This document shows, in pieces, positions 17,318 to 24,785 of a DNA stretch of 64,000 bases (positions are counted from its first letter, which is position 1; every line of letters starts with the position of its first letter). Below the pieces are notes generated by a model. It made no database searches and was not told where the DNA came from. It worked only from the letters and a program-made list of their open reading frames with translations. The stretch covers positions 62,001 through 126,000 of the forward strand of contig NZ_JBHTCG010000017.1 of the NCBI RefSeq assembly GCF_042665155.1, given 5' to 3'. Origin of the DNA: Sphaerisporangium rhizosphaerae. Its GTDB lineage: Bacteria > Actinomycetota > Actinomycetes > Streptosporangiales > Streptosporangiaceae. A program made the position numbers and the translations under genes.

Positions 17318-17942
17318 GATCGGGTTCCGGTGCCTGGGCGTGCGCCCCGACCCGTACGGGGTCTTCCCGACCCTGCTGTTCCGGCTCGGCATCACCGCGC
17401 CGGACGACGGCGCCGTCCACGCCATCGCGCTGCGCTGCCAGATCCGCGTCGAGCCGCGGCGGCGGACCTACGGCGCCGCCGAGAGCGAACTGCTCGCGGA
17501 CCTGTTCGGCGACCCCTCCCGGTGGGACGAGACGGTGCGCCCGTTGCAGTTCGCCAACGTGTCGGTCATGGTCCCGAGGTTCACCGGCGCCACCGAGATC
17601 GACCTGCCGGTGCCGTGCGGCTACGACCTGGAGGTCGCCGCGGGCAAGTACTTCGCCTCGCTGGACGACGGCGAGGTGCCGCTGCTGCTGCTGTTCAGCG
17701 GCACGGTCTTCGCCAGGGTGGGGGAGGGGTTCACCGTCCGGCAGGTGCCGTGGGACCGCGAGGCCCGCCAAGGGCTGCCGGTCTCGACGTGGCGGGAGAT
17801 GATCGACCGCTACTTCCCCGGCGGCGGCTGGCTGCGCCTGTCCACCGACACGCTGCGGGCGCTGCAGCGGTACAAGTCCGAGCGCGCCCTGCCCACATGG
17901 GACGAGGCCATGGAGGCCCTGCTCAAGGAGGCCCGCCGATGA
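17310..17942 (+). CDS. DUF6084 family protein of hydrogenase operon
   Basis: A 210-residue soluble protein of unknown biochemical function, beta-rich by eye (LLFRLGITAPDDGAVHAIALRCQIRVEP, VSVMVPRFTGATEIDLPVPCGYDLEVAAGKYFASL, VPLLLLFSGTVFAR) and ending in a helical segment with PWDREARQGLPVSTWREMIDRYFPGG. No metal-binding motif or transmembrane helix is visible. The ATG at 17310 is preceded by GGGAGGAGG. It overlaps DUF5947 by eight bases and the next gene by four. The strict operon position argues for a structural or assembly role with HhySL. Confidence 0.83.
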   Translation: MAEIGFRCLGVRPDPYGVFPTLLFRLGITAPDDGAVHAIALRCQIRVEPRRRTYGAAESELLADLFGDPSRWDETVRPLQFANVSVMVPRFTGATEIDLPVPCGYDLEVAAGKYFASLDDGEVPLLLLFSGTVFARVGEGFTVRQVPWDREARQGLPVSTWREMIDRYFPGGGWLRLSTDTLRALQRYKSERALPTWDEAMEALLKEARR

Positions 17943-19390
17943 GCGCGCCGATGGACGTCGCCCGCAAGGTGGCCGACGCCGTGCTGTACGAGGGCTACCT
18001 GCTCTACCCCTACCGGGCCTCCGCCGCCAAGAACCGGCTGCGCTGGCAGTTCGGCGTGCTCGTGCCCCCCGCGTACACCGCCACCGCCGAGCCGTCCGCG
18101 AGCGTGACCGAATGCCTGGCGGACGGCGCCGCGCACGCCCTGCTGCGTCTTCGCCTGCGGTTCCTGCACGTCAAGGAGCGCAGGGTCGAACGCCTCCGGC
18201 GGGGCCGGTTCGTGCCGGTCGCCGAGCTGGACTGCGACGGCGTCACCCATCTGACCTTCGACGAGGCCACCGCCCGCGAGGTCGAGGCCGTCGTGCCGAT
18301 GCCCGGACTGGTCGGCGCCGAGCGGGCGGTCCGCGTGCGCCTGCCCGGCGACCGCGCCGAGCGGCCCATCACGGCGGCGTCCGGCGAGGTGCTGGGCCGC
18401 GTGGTCACCGCGCACCGGCCGGTGCGGGCGGTGCTGCGGATCGCGGCCGAGCGGCAGGACGGCCCGTACGGGCTGCTGAAGGTGCGGGTCAGGGTGGAGA
18501 ACGCGGCCGAGGCGCCGCCCGCCGCCACCCGCGAGGAGGCGTTGCGGCACTCGCTGGTCGCCGCCCACCTGCTGCTCGCGGTCACCTCCGGCGCGTTCCT
18601 GTCGCTGACCGACCCGCCGGAGTGGGCACGCCCGGCCGCCCGGGGCTGCCGCAACGTCAACACCTGGCCGGTCCTGGTCGGCGAGCCGGGGCGGCGCGAC
18701 GTCGTGCTGTCCTCCCCGATCATCCTGGACGACCATCCCGGCATCGCGCCCGAGAGCCCCGGCGACCTGTTCGACGCGACCGAGATCGACGAGATCCTCC
18801 ACCTGCGGACGCTCACGCTGACCGAGGAGGAGAAGCGCGAGGCGCGGGCCACCGACCCGCGGGCGGCGGAGATCATCGACCGGGCCGGCGACCTGCCGCC
18901 CGAACTGCTGGAACGCCTCCACGGCGCGATCCGCCGCCTCGGCCCGCCCGCCACGCCTCCGTCCTCGTCGCCATCGCCACCGTCCTGGTCGGCGTCGCGG
19001 CCGTCCTCGTCAGGGCCGTCGCCCGGACCCCGCCGGCGGGGATCGTCGTCCGGACCTTCCGGACCTTCCAGACCGTCCGAGGCGGAGGAGGACGGGAGGG
19101 TGACCGTGGCCGGGGTGGAGATCGGCCGGGGCGCGCGCGTCCGGCTCACTCCCGGCGCCCGGCGCGCGGACGCGCACGACATGTTCCTGACGGGCAGGAC
19201 CGCCCAGGTGGAGGCGGTGCTCCGCGACGTGGACGGCACCCGCTACCTCGCCGTCACGCTGGACGACGACCCCGGCGCCGACCTGCACCGCTCCCACGGC
19301 CGCTTCCTGTACTTCGCCCCCGACGAGGTGGAGCCGGTCGTCGCGGACGGGGTGGGGCCGGTCGTCCCGGACGGGGAGGCGGGGACGTGA
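17939..19390 (+). CDS. Large accessory protein of hydrogenase operon, unknown function
   Basis: A 483-residue protein without a recognised enzymatic motif. The first ~340 residues form a conserved, soluble domain (ADAVLYEGYLLYPYRASAAKNRLRWQFG, HLLLAVTSGAFLSLTDPPEWA, CRNVNTWPVLVG, SSPIILDDHPGIAPESPGDLFDATEIDEIL, LTLTEEEKREARATDPRAAEI). A Ser/Pro linker of ~45 residues follows, then a small C-terminal beta domain (GVEIGRGARVRLTPGARRADAHDMFLTGRTAQVEAV) that looks like an SH3- or KOW-type barrel. The start is fixed by overlap with the DUF6084 stop and the stop overlaps the protease GTG. The linker length is probably variable between species. Role in assembly or quinone coupling is speculative. 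Confidence 0.82.
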   Translation: MSAPMDVARKVADAVLYEGYLLYPYRASAAKNRLRWQFGVLVPPAYTATAEPSASVTECLADGAAHALLRLRLRFLHVKERRVERLRRGRFVPVAELDCDGVTHLTFDEATAREVEAVVPMPGLVGAERAVRVRLPGDRAERPITAASGEVLGRVVTAHRPVRAVLRIAAERQDGPYGLLKVRVRVENAAEAPPAATREEALRHSLVAAHLLLAVTSGAFLSLTDPPEWARPAARGCRNVNTWPVLVGEPGRRDVVLSSPIILDDHPGIAPESPGDLFDATEIDEILHLRTLTLTEEEKREARATDPRAAEIIDRAGDLPPELLERLHGAIRRLGPPATPPSSSPSPPSWSASRPSSSGPSPGPRRRGSSSGPSGPSRPSEAEEDGRVTVAGVEIGRGARVRLTPGARRADAHDMFLTGRTAQVEAVLRDVDGTRYLAVTLDDDPGADLHRSHGRFLYFAPDEVEPVVADGVGPVVPDGEAGT

Positions 19391-20040
19391 GGACGCTGGT
19401 CGCGGGCGTGGGCAACGTCTTCCTCGGCGACGACGGCTTCGGCGTCGCCGTGGCCCGGCACCTGGCCTCGGCCGGCGTGCCGGAGGGCGTCGTGGTGTCC
19501 GACTTCGGCATCCGTGGCGTCCACCTGGCCTACGAGCTCACCGGCGGCGGGTACGACCTGGCGATCCTGGTCGACACCGTCGCCCGGGACGATCCGCCCG
19601 GCACCCTGTACGTCCTGCGTCCCGCGTCGGAGCAGGTGCCCGGCACGTTCGTGGACGCCCACGACATGACCCCCGAGGCGGTCCTGGCGCTGGCCGGGAC
19701 ACTCGGCGGGGACCTCGTCCCCGTCCTGCTCGTGGGATGCCGGCCGGCGGACCTGTCGCCCGGCATGGAACTGAGCCCGCCGGTCGCCGGCGCCGTCGGC
19801 CGGGCGGCGGACCTCGTCCTCGAGATCGTCGAGGACCACAGAAGGGAGACCGATGACGAAGCGACTGATCATGCTGACGGCCGTGGTGGCGGTCGGCGTC
19901 ATGGTGTACCGGTCGATTCCGGACCTCAAGCGGTACATGAAGATCCGCCAGATGTGACCCGCGCGCCGGCGGGCGAGGTCGCCCGCGACCGGCCGGCCGG
20001 TGCCCGCACAGGAAGTCGGACACCGACCTTCCAGATCTGA
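19387..20040 (+). CDS. Hydrogenase maturation protease (HyaD/HybD family)
   Basis: Endopeptidase that trims the C-terminus of HhyL after nickel insertion. The first 155 residues match the family: GVGNVFLGDDGFGV at the N-terminus, with Asp16, Asp63 (LVDTVARDD) and His92 (DAHDMTPE) at the positions of the nickel-sensing triad. The GTG at 19387 overlaps the stop of the previous gene (GTGA). The frame stays open to 20040, giving 217 residues; the last ~60 (from about DHRRETDDEA) do not resemble the family and overlap a small gene in another frame. The functional protein is probably the N-terminal 155 residues plus a non-conserved tail created by loss of the original stop. Confidence 0.9.
   Translation: MRTLVAGVGNVFLGDDGFGVAVARHLASAGVPEGVVVSDFGIRGVHLAYELTGGGYDLAILVDTVARDDPPGTLYVLRPASEQVPGTFVDAHDMTPEAVLALAGTLGGDLVPVLLVGCRPADLSPGMELSPPVAGAVGRAADLVLEIVEDHRRETDDEATDHADGRGGGRRHGVPVDSGPQAVHEDPPDVTRAPAGEVARDRPAGARTGSRTPTFQI
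19853..19957 (+). CDS. DUF6893-like 34-residue membrane miniprotein, nested in the protease frame
   Basis: A complete 34-codon gene in frame +2 inside the 3' part of the protease frame. It starts MTKRLIMLTAVVAVGVMVY, a single hydrophobic segment after a basic start, and ends with IPDLKRYMKIRQM, matching the (L/I)PD(I/L)(R/K)RY(L/M)(K/R)(M/I) pattern of the tiny DUF6893 actinobacterial proteins. AGGGAG lies six bases before the ATG, a better site than many neighbours have. It probably sits in the cytoplasmic membrane with a short basic tail inside. Its position in the operon suggests a membrane anchor or regulator for the soluble hydrogenase, which is inference. Confidence 0.72.
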   Translation: MTKRLIMLTAVVAVGVMVYRSIPDLKRYMKIRQM

Positions 20041-20055
20041 GAGATGAGGTGGACC

Positions 20056-20448
20056 GTGCACGAATACGGGATCGCGGAGTCGATCCTCGCCGCGGTGGAG
20101 GGACGGGCGGACGGCCGTCGGGTGCGCCGGGCCCGGGTGCAGGTGGGCGCGTTGCTGCGCGTCGCCGAGCCGTCGATCAACGACGCGTGGAGCCTGGTCA
20201 CCGAGGGGACGCTGGCCGAGGGCGCGCGCCTGGACCTGGTCACGCTCCCGGTACGGCTCACCTGCCGTGACTGCGGGAACGCCACCACCTCGGTGGACCC
20301 CTATGCGGTGTGCCCCGCCTGCGGGACCACCGACGTCGACACCGAGGGCGGCGACGATCTCGTCCTCGAATCCATCCAGCTCGCGGAGGCGACTCATGTG
20401 CCTGGGGATCCCCGGGGAGATCGTGGAAATCCTGTCGGATCGTCCTGA
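20056..20448 (+). CDS. hypA: Hydrogenase nickel-insertion protein HypA
   Basis: Nickel metallochaperone for HhyL. The conserved start MHEYGIAES requires the GTG at 20056, because His2 is the nickel ligand; the upstream ATG at 20044 would add MRWT and has no ribosome-binding site, whereas AGGTGG lies just before the GTG. The zinc site is formed by CRDCG and CPACG in the second half. The protein is 130 residues, about 15 longer than usual: the tail after ESIQLAEA reads into the hypC start and is not conserved. The 53-base overlap with hypC is larger than normal. Confidence 0.92.
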   Translation: MHEYGIAESILAAVEGRADGRRVRRARVQVGALLRVAEPSINDAWSLVTEGTLAEGARLDLVTLPVRLTCRDCGNATTSVDPYAVCPACGTTDVDTEGGDDLVLESIQLAEATHVPGDPRGDRGNPVGSS

Positions 20449-20674
20449 CCTGGCCAAGGTGGACGTCAGCGGCGTGCGGCGGGCCGTCAACATCGGCCTG
20501 CTTGAGGGCGAGGCGCTCGCGCCGGGCGACTGGATCCTCATCCACGTCGGCTTCGCCCTGTCCAAGATCGACCAGGTGGAGGCGCGGGCGGCGCTCGACT
20601 TCCTGGAGAGCATCGGCCAGGCGTACGAGGACGAGATGGCCGCCCTGCGCGACTCCGTGATCGAGCAGGGGTGA
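20396..20674 (+). CDS. hypC: Hydrogenase assembly chaperone HypC
   Basis: Small chaperone (92 residues) that carries the Fe(CN)2CO group with HypD and delivers it to the large-subunit precursor. It starts MCLGIPGEIVEI, with the essential Cys2, and contains the core VDVSGVRRAVNIGLL and GDWILIHVGFALSKIDQVEA. The length and end (ALDFLESIGQAYEDEM) are standard for the HypC/HybG family. The start lies inside the hypA 3' end and the stop (TGA) overlaps a GTG just before the hypD ATG, so hypA, hypC and hypD are likely translated as one coupled block. Confidence 0.95.
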   Translation: MCLGIPGEIVEILSDRPDLAKVDVSGVRRAVNIGLLEGEALAPGDWILIHVGFALSKIDQVEARAALDFLESIGQAYEDEMAALRDSVIEQG

Positions 20675-20679
20675 GGCCG

Positions 20680-21807
20680 ATGCGGTTCGTCGACGAGTAC
20701 CGCGACGCCGGCAAGGCCCGGGCCCTGGCGGCGCGCATCGCCGCGCTGTGCGAGCCCGGCCGGGCGTACAAGTTCATGGAGGTGTGCGGCGGGCACACCC
20801 ACACCATCTACAAGCACGGGCTGGAGGACTACCTGCCCGCGTGCGTCTCGCTGGTCCACGGCCCGGGATGCCCGGTCTGCGTCATCCCGATGGGACGGGT
20901 GGACGACGCGATCGCCATCGCCGAGCAGCCGGATGTGATCATGACGTCGTTCGGCGACATGATGCGCGTCCCGGGCGGCAACGGCTCCTTCCTGGACGCC
21001 AAGGCGCGCGGCGCGGACATCCGCATGGTGTACTCACCGCTGGACGCCCTCAAGATCGCGCGCGACAATCCGGACAGGCGCGTGGTCTTCCTGGCCATCG
21101 GGTTCGAGACCACCGCCCCGTCCACCGCGATGACCGTCATGCGCGCCGCGGCCGAGCGCATCGGCAACTTCTCGGTCTTCTGCAACCACGTGACGATCAT
21201 CCCGGCCATCAAGGCGATCCTGGACTCGCCCGATCTGCGGCTCGACGGCTTCATCGGCCCCGGTCACGTCTCGACGGTGATCGGCTGCAGGCCGTACGCG
21301 TTCATCGCCCACGACTACGGCAAGCCGCTCGTGGTCGCCGGGTTCGAGCCGCTGGACGTGCTGCAGGCGGTCCACCGCAACCTCGTCCAGCTCGCCGAGG
21401 GACGGGTGGAGATCGAGAACCAGTACGGCCGCGTGGTGCCCTGGAACGGCAACCCCAAGGCCCTCGCGGTGATCAACGAGGTGATGGAGCTGCGTCCCAC
21501 CTTCGAATGGCGGGGCCTGGGCTTCATCTCCGACTCCGCGCTGTGCGTGCGCGAGCGGTACGCCGAGTTCGACGCCGAGCGCGTCTTCCACGTCCCCGGC
21601 TTCCGGGTGGCCGACCCGAAGGCCTGCCAGTGCGGCGAGGTGCTCAAGGGCGTGCTCAAGCCGTGGGAGTGCAAGGTGTTCGGCACCGCCTGCACGCCCG
21701 AGACCCCGATCGGCACCTGCATGGTGTCCTCGGAGGGGGCCTGCGCGGCGTACTACAACTTCGGCCGCTTCTCGCGCGACCGGGTCAAGGAGGCGACGCG
21801 CGCATGA
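20680..21807 (+). CDS. hypD: Hydrogenase formation protein HypD
   Basis: Fe-S protein (375 residues) that assembles Fe(CN)2CO with HypC and HypE. Conserved motifs are FMEVCGGHTHTIYKHGL, GPGCPVCVIP, FLAIGFETTAPSTA, VFCNHVTIIPAI, GFIGPGHVSTVIG, and the C-terminal cluster ligands in CQCGEVLKG, WECKVFGTACTP and IGTCMVSSEGACAAYY. I chose the ATG at 20680 because AGGGG lies eight bases upstream; the GTG at 20671 would add three residues and lies inside that site. The stop overlaps the start of hypE. Confidence 0.96.
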   Translation: MRFVDEYRDAGKARALAARIAALCEPGRAYKFMEVCGGHTHTIYKHGLEDYLPACVSLVHGPGCPVCVIPMGRVDDAIAIAEQPDVIMTSFGDMMRVPGGNGSFLDAKARGADIRMVYSPLDALKIARDNPDRRVVFLAIGFETTAPSTAMTVMRAAAERIGNFSVFCNHVTIIPAIKAILDSPDLRLDGFIGPGHVSTVIGCRPYAFIAHDYGKPLVVAGFEPLDVLQAVHRNLVQLAEGRVEIENQYGRVVPWNGNPKALAVINEVMELRPTFEWRGLGFISDSALCVRERYAEFDAERVFHVPGFRVADPKACQCGEVLKGVLKPWECKVFGTACTPETPIGTCMVSSEGACAAYYNFGRFSRDRVKEATRA

Positions 21808-23003
21808 ACCGCGACGAGCAGGTGCTGAACCCGGCTCCGCCCGAAGCCCGGGACCGCGAGCGGCTCGTCCTCGCGCGCATCGAGCGGGCGCGCCGCGCCC
21901 GGCCGCGGCTGCGCGAGGAACTGGTCACCCTCGCCCACGGCGCGGGCGGCAAGGCCGGCCGCACCCTGGTCGAGGCGGTCTTCCTCGAGGCCTTCCGCAA
22001 CCCCCTGCTGGAGCCGCTGGCCGACGGCGCCATCCTCGCGCCCGGGACGTCCCGCGAACGGCCGGACGCCGAACGGCCGGTCGAGCGGTCCGCCGATGGG
22101 CGGGTCGACCAGGCGGCGAGCGCCCCGGCGCTGGCCTTCACCACCGACTCCTACGTGGTGACCCCGCTGTTCTTCCCCGGCGGCGACATCGGGGACCTCG
22201 CCGTCAACGGCACCGTCAACGACCTGGCCATGTGCGGGGCGCGGCCGGAGCACCTGTCGGCGGCGTTCATCCTTGAGGAGGGGTTCCCGATCGCCGACCT
22301 GCGCAGGATCGCCGCCACGATGGCCGAGGCGGCGCGGGCGGCCGGGGTGACGATCGTCACCGGGGACACCAAGGTCGTGCAGCGCGGCAAGGCCGACGGC
22401 TGCTACATCACCACGGCCGGCGTCGGCACCGTGGCGCCGGGGGTGCGGCTCGGCGCGTCCGAGGTCCGGCCGGGGGACGCGGTCATCGTCTCCGGGCCCA
22501 TCGGCGAGCACGGCGTCACGGTGATGCTCGCGCGCGGCGGGCTGGACATCGAGGCCGACGACCTGGTCTCCGACACCGCGCCGCTCAACGGCCTGACCGC
22601 CCGTCTGCTCGACGCCTGCCCCGGCCGGCAGGTGCGGTGCCTGAGGGACGCCACCCGGGGCGGGGTGGCCACCGTGCTCAACGAGGTGGCGCAGACGGCG
22701 GAGGTGGCCGTGGTCGTGGAGGAGGAGGCGGTCCCGGTGCGCCCGTCCGTGCGCGGCGCGTGCGAACTGCTCGGCATCGACCCGCTGTACGTCGCCTGCG
22801 AGGGCCGCATGGTCGCCGTGGTCGCCGGCGACCGCGCCGACGCGGCCCTCGCGGCCCTGCGCGGGCATCCGCTGGGGGAGGGCGCCGCCGTCGTGGGCCG
22901 CATCGGGGAGGACCCGCCTGGCCTGGTCCTGCTCAAGACCGGCTTCGGCGGCACCCGCATCGTCGACCTCCTCGTCGGCGACCCGCTGCCCCGCATCTGC
23001 TGA
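21804..23003 (+). CDS. hypE: Hydrogenase expression/formation protein HypE
   Basis: AIR-synthase-like enzyme (399 residues) that dehydrates its C-terminal S-carboxamide to the thiocyanate giving the CN ligands of the NiFe site. The C-terminus is PRIC, with the essential terminal Cys. Core motifs are LAHGAGGKAG, FTTDSYVVTPLFFPGGDIGDLAVNGTVNDLAMCGA, TIVTGDTKVV and CLRDATRGGVATVLNEVA. There is a ~35-residue non-conserved N-terminus and a short Arg/Ala/Pro insertion (about 90-110) before the first core strand. It is the last gene of the hydrogenase operon; the HypF needed to carbamoylate it is not in the window. Confidence 0.96.
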   Translation: MNRDEQVLNPAPPEARDRERLVLARIERARRARPRLREELVTLAHGAGGKAGRTLVEAVFLEAFRNPLLEPLADGAILAPGTSRERPDAERPVERSADGRVDQAASAPALAFTTDSYVVTPLFFPGGDIGDLAVNGTVNDLAMCGARPEHLSAAFILEEGFPIADLRRIAATMAEAARAAGVTIVTGDTKVVQRGKADGCYITTAGVGTVAPGVRLGASEVRPGDAVIVSGPIGEHGVTVMLARGGLDIEADDLVSDTAPLNGLTARLLDACPGRQVRCLRDATRGGVATVLNEVAQTAEVAVVVEEEAVPVRPSVRGACELLGIDPLYVACEGRMVAVVAGDRADAALAALRGHPLGEGAAVVGRIGEDPPGLVLLKTGFGGTRIVDLLVGDPLPRIC

Positions 23004-23082
23004 TCGACGGGGTGGACATCATGACCCGGGGCCTCGCCGGTCAGGACGCCGGTGAGAAGCAGGCCGGTCGGTTTCCGCGCCG

Positions 23083-23583
23083 TCAGCCGAGCGTGTGGAG
23101 AAGGGTCCGCAGGGCTCGGTCGAGGGTGCCGGCCTCGCCGGGCGGGAGGGAGGAGACGAGCCGCCGCAGGTTGGCGGCGTGGTCGGTCATCGTCGCGTCG
23201 ATCACCTCGCGTCCCCGGGGAGTGAGCGCGACCAGGAAACTACGGCGGTCGGCCGGGTCGAGCCGGCGTTCCACCAGACCGGCCTCCTCCAGCCGGTCCA
23301 GCCGGTTGGTCATGCCCGCGCGCGACATCATCAGCATGTCGGCCAGCTCGGACGGGATGAGTGTGTAGGGCTCGCCGGCGCGCCTGAGCGCCGCGAGCAC
23401 GTCGAACTCGCCGCGCCGCAGCCCGTGCCGGGTGAAGACCTCCTCCACGAGCGGCCGCAGCACCTCGGCCAGCAGCCAGAGCCGGCCGAGCGTGCCCATG
23501 GCCGACAGGTCCAGGTCGGGACGCTCGCGCCGCCACTGCCCGAGGATCACGTCGGTCAGGTCGTGCTCATCCTGCTCGCTCAT
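23083..23583 (-). CDS. MarR family transcriptional regulator
   Basis: A 166-residue winged-helix regulator. The HTH reads PSELADMLMMSRAGMTNRLDRLEEAGLVERR and the wing LDPADRRSFLVALTPRGREV, both standard for MarR. It is transcribed away from a cupin gene at 23662; the 78-base gap holds an 8-bp inverted repeat (23606-23642) that is likely the operator for both genes. The helices before the HTH (LGRLWLLAEVLRPLVEEVFTRHGLRRGEFDVLAAL) form the dimer region. The ligand is unknown. The gene converges on hypE. Confidence 0.92.
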   Translation of the reverse strand: MSEQDEHDLTDVILGQWRRERPDLDLSAMGTLGRLWLLAEVLRPLVEEVFTRHGLRRGEFDVLAALRRAGEPYTLIPSELADMLMMSRAGMTNRLDRLEEAGLVERRLDPADRRSFLVALTPRGREVIDATMTDHAANLRRLVSSLPPGEAGTLDRALRTLLHTLG

Positions 23584-23605
23584 GGCGGCAGCATATTTGA
23601 CGCAA

Positions 23606-23642
23606 GATAGTTAGCCTTCGTACTATTCGGATCATAACTATC
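23606..23642. promoter_or_regulatory. Inverted repeat, probable MarR operator
   Basis: GATAGTTA (23606-23613) and TAACTATC (23635-23642) are perfect 8-base inverted copies 21 bases apart. They occupy most of the only non-coding DNA between the divergent MarR and cupin starts and are locally AT-rich. They probably serve as paired operators or one long dyad for the MarR protein. Confidence 0.6.
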
Positions 23643-23661
23643 AGCGAGCGAAGGATGAACG

Positions 23662-24192
23662 ATGTCCTCTACCGATGGCCGCGCGACCGAGCCGGTCCTG
23701 ACGCGTGCGGGTGAGGCCGAGCACCTCGGCGGGTCGCCCAACGGCACCTGGCTGCTGGCCGACGCCGGCGATACGGGCGGCGTCATGAACGCCGTCCGCA
23801 CCACCTTGGGCCCGGGCACCGACGGCCCGCCGCCGCACTTCCACAAGCGGGCGCCCGAGCTGTTCTTCATGCTGGACGGCGCGCTGCGCGTCCTGACCGG
23901 CGAGCGCGTCGTCACGATCGAGAAGGGCGACTTCCTGCTGGTGCCCCCGCTGATGACGCACGCGTGGGGCACGCCGGACGGCGTGGGCGCCGACGTGCTG
24001 ATCATCAAGGCGCCGGGCGACGACCGGTTCGACTACTTCCGGCTGGCCGACCGCGTCCGCCGGGGCGAGGCCGGCCCGGGGGAGATCTTCCAGACCCAGG
24101 AACGCTTCGACAACCACTTCGTCGACAGTCCCGTCTGGCGACAGGCGACCGGCGCGGGCGGCCAGGCCCGGGCCAGGCTGGTGGACCTCTGA
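23662..24192 (+). CDS. Cupin-domain protein
   Basis: A 176-residue single-cupin protein. Motif 1 is GPPPHFHKRAPELFFMLDGALRVL (His/His/Glu pattern of a metal site) and motif 2 is FLLVPPLMTHAWGTPDG with the third His. No signal peptide is seen, so it is cytoplasmic. The fold could bind a small aromatic or act as a quercetinase-like or isomerase-like enzyme. The divergent MarR and shared inverted repeat suggest that its expression is induced by the compound it handles. Confidence 0.85.
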   Translation: MSSTDGRATEPVLTRAGEAEHLGGSPNGTWLLADAGDTGGVMNAVRTTLGPGTDGPPPHFHKRAPELFFMLDGALRVLTGERVVTIEKGDFLLVPPLMTHAWGTPDGVGADVLIIKAPGDDRFDYFRLADRVRRGEAGPGEIFQTQERFDNHFVDSPVWRQATGAGGQARARLVDL

Positions 24193-24309
24193 CCGCGCCG
24201 GAACACCGCCGCGGCGGCGGCGGATCCGGGCGATGCCCAGGTGGGTGGGTATGTACATGGACGGCGGCGCATGTGCGATGACGTCGCCGGCCGAACGGGG
24301 GTGGAGATC

Positions 24310-24717
24310 ATGACTGAGCCACGAGGGCCTGGCGGTGCCGCCGGGAGCATGCCTGACATCGAGGAGATCCGCCGGCAGGTCCACCGGGACGTCGCCATGG
24401 CCGGCGACCGCGCGTTCGACAGCCCGCCGCGCGGCGGCGTCCGTCCGCCGCGGGTGATGACCGAGGTGGAACGGCACGGCGTGTCCCCGATCGACAGCCA
24501 GGCCAGTTCACCGCTGGGAGTGGGCACGAGCAGCACCGCCCGCGCCGAGCGCATCGCGCACCGCAAGGAGGAGCCCGGGCGCAGGAAGGCCGGCGTCGAG
24601 CACCGGGCCCGCCGCCCGTACGGCGTCTCCACCCCCGAACACGGCACCGGCGTCGGCCCCTCGGGGCCCGTGGACGAGGAAAGCCCCTACATGCCCCCCG
24701 GCGACCAGGCCGGCTGA
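24310..24717 (+). CDS. Small hydrophilic protein of unknown function
   Basis: A 135-residue protein I do not recognise. It is rich in Arg, Glu, Pro and Gly, with one helical stretch near the start (DIEEIRRQVHRDVAMAGDRAFD) and no predicted membrane segment or motif; it is probably disordered. Coding is supported by actinomycete codon use over the whole frame and the GGTGGAG sequence before the ATG at 24310. The longer frame from 24241 lacks a site. A strong terminator follows directly. Confidence is moderate because there are no known motifs. Confidence 0.55.
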   Translation: MTEPRGPGGAAGSMPDIEEIRRQVHRDVAMAGDRAFDSPPRGGVRPPRVMTEVERHGVSPIDSQASSPLGVGTSSTARAERIAHRKEEPGRRKAGVEHRARRPYGVSTPEHGTGVGPSGPVDEESPYMPPGDQAG

Positions 24718-24729
24718 CCGGCGACGGCC

Positions 24730-24770
24730 GAGCCGGCCCGGGCCCCGCGCACCGGAGCCCGGGCCGGCTC
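24730..24770. terminator. Bidirectional terminator hairpin
   Basis: GAGCCGGCCCGGGC (24730-24743) and GCCCGGGCCGGCTC (24757-24770) are perfect 14-base inverted arms around a 13-base loop. They lie between the convergent genes ending at 24717 (+) and 24786 (-). No T tract is present, which is common for actinomycete terminators. Confidence 0.8.
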
Positions 24771-24785
24771 ACCTGGCCGCCGGCG

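Noticed and set aside
24600..24784. Possible IS end or attachment site around the 14-base inverted repeat
   Set aside because: There is no transposase, direct repeat or displaced gene; the location between convergent genes fits a terminator.
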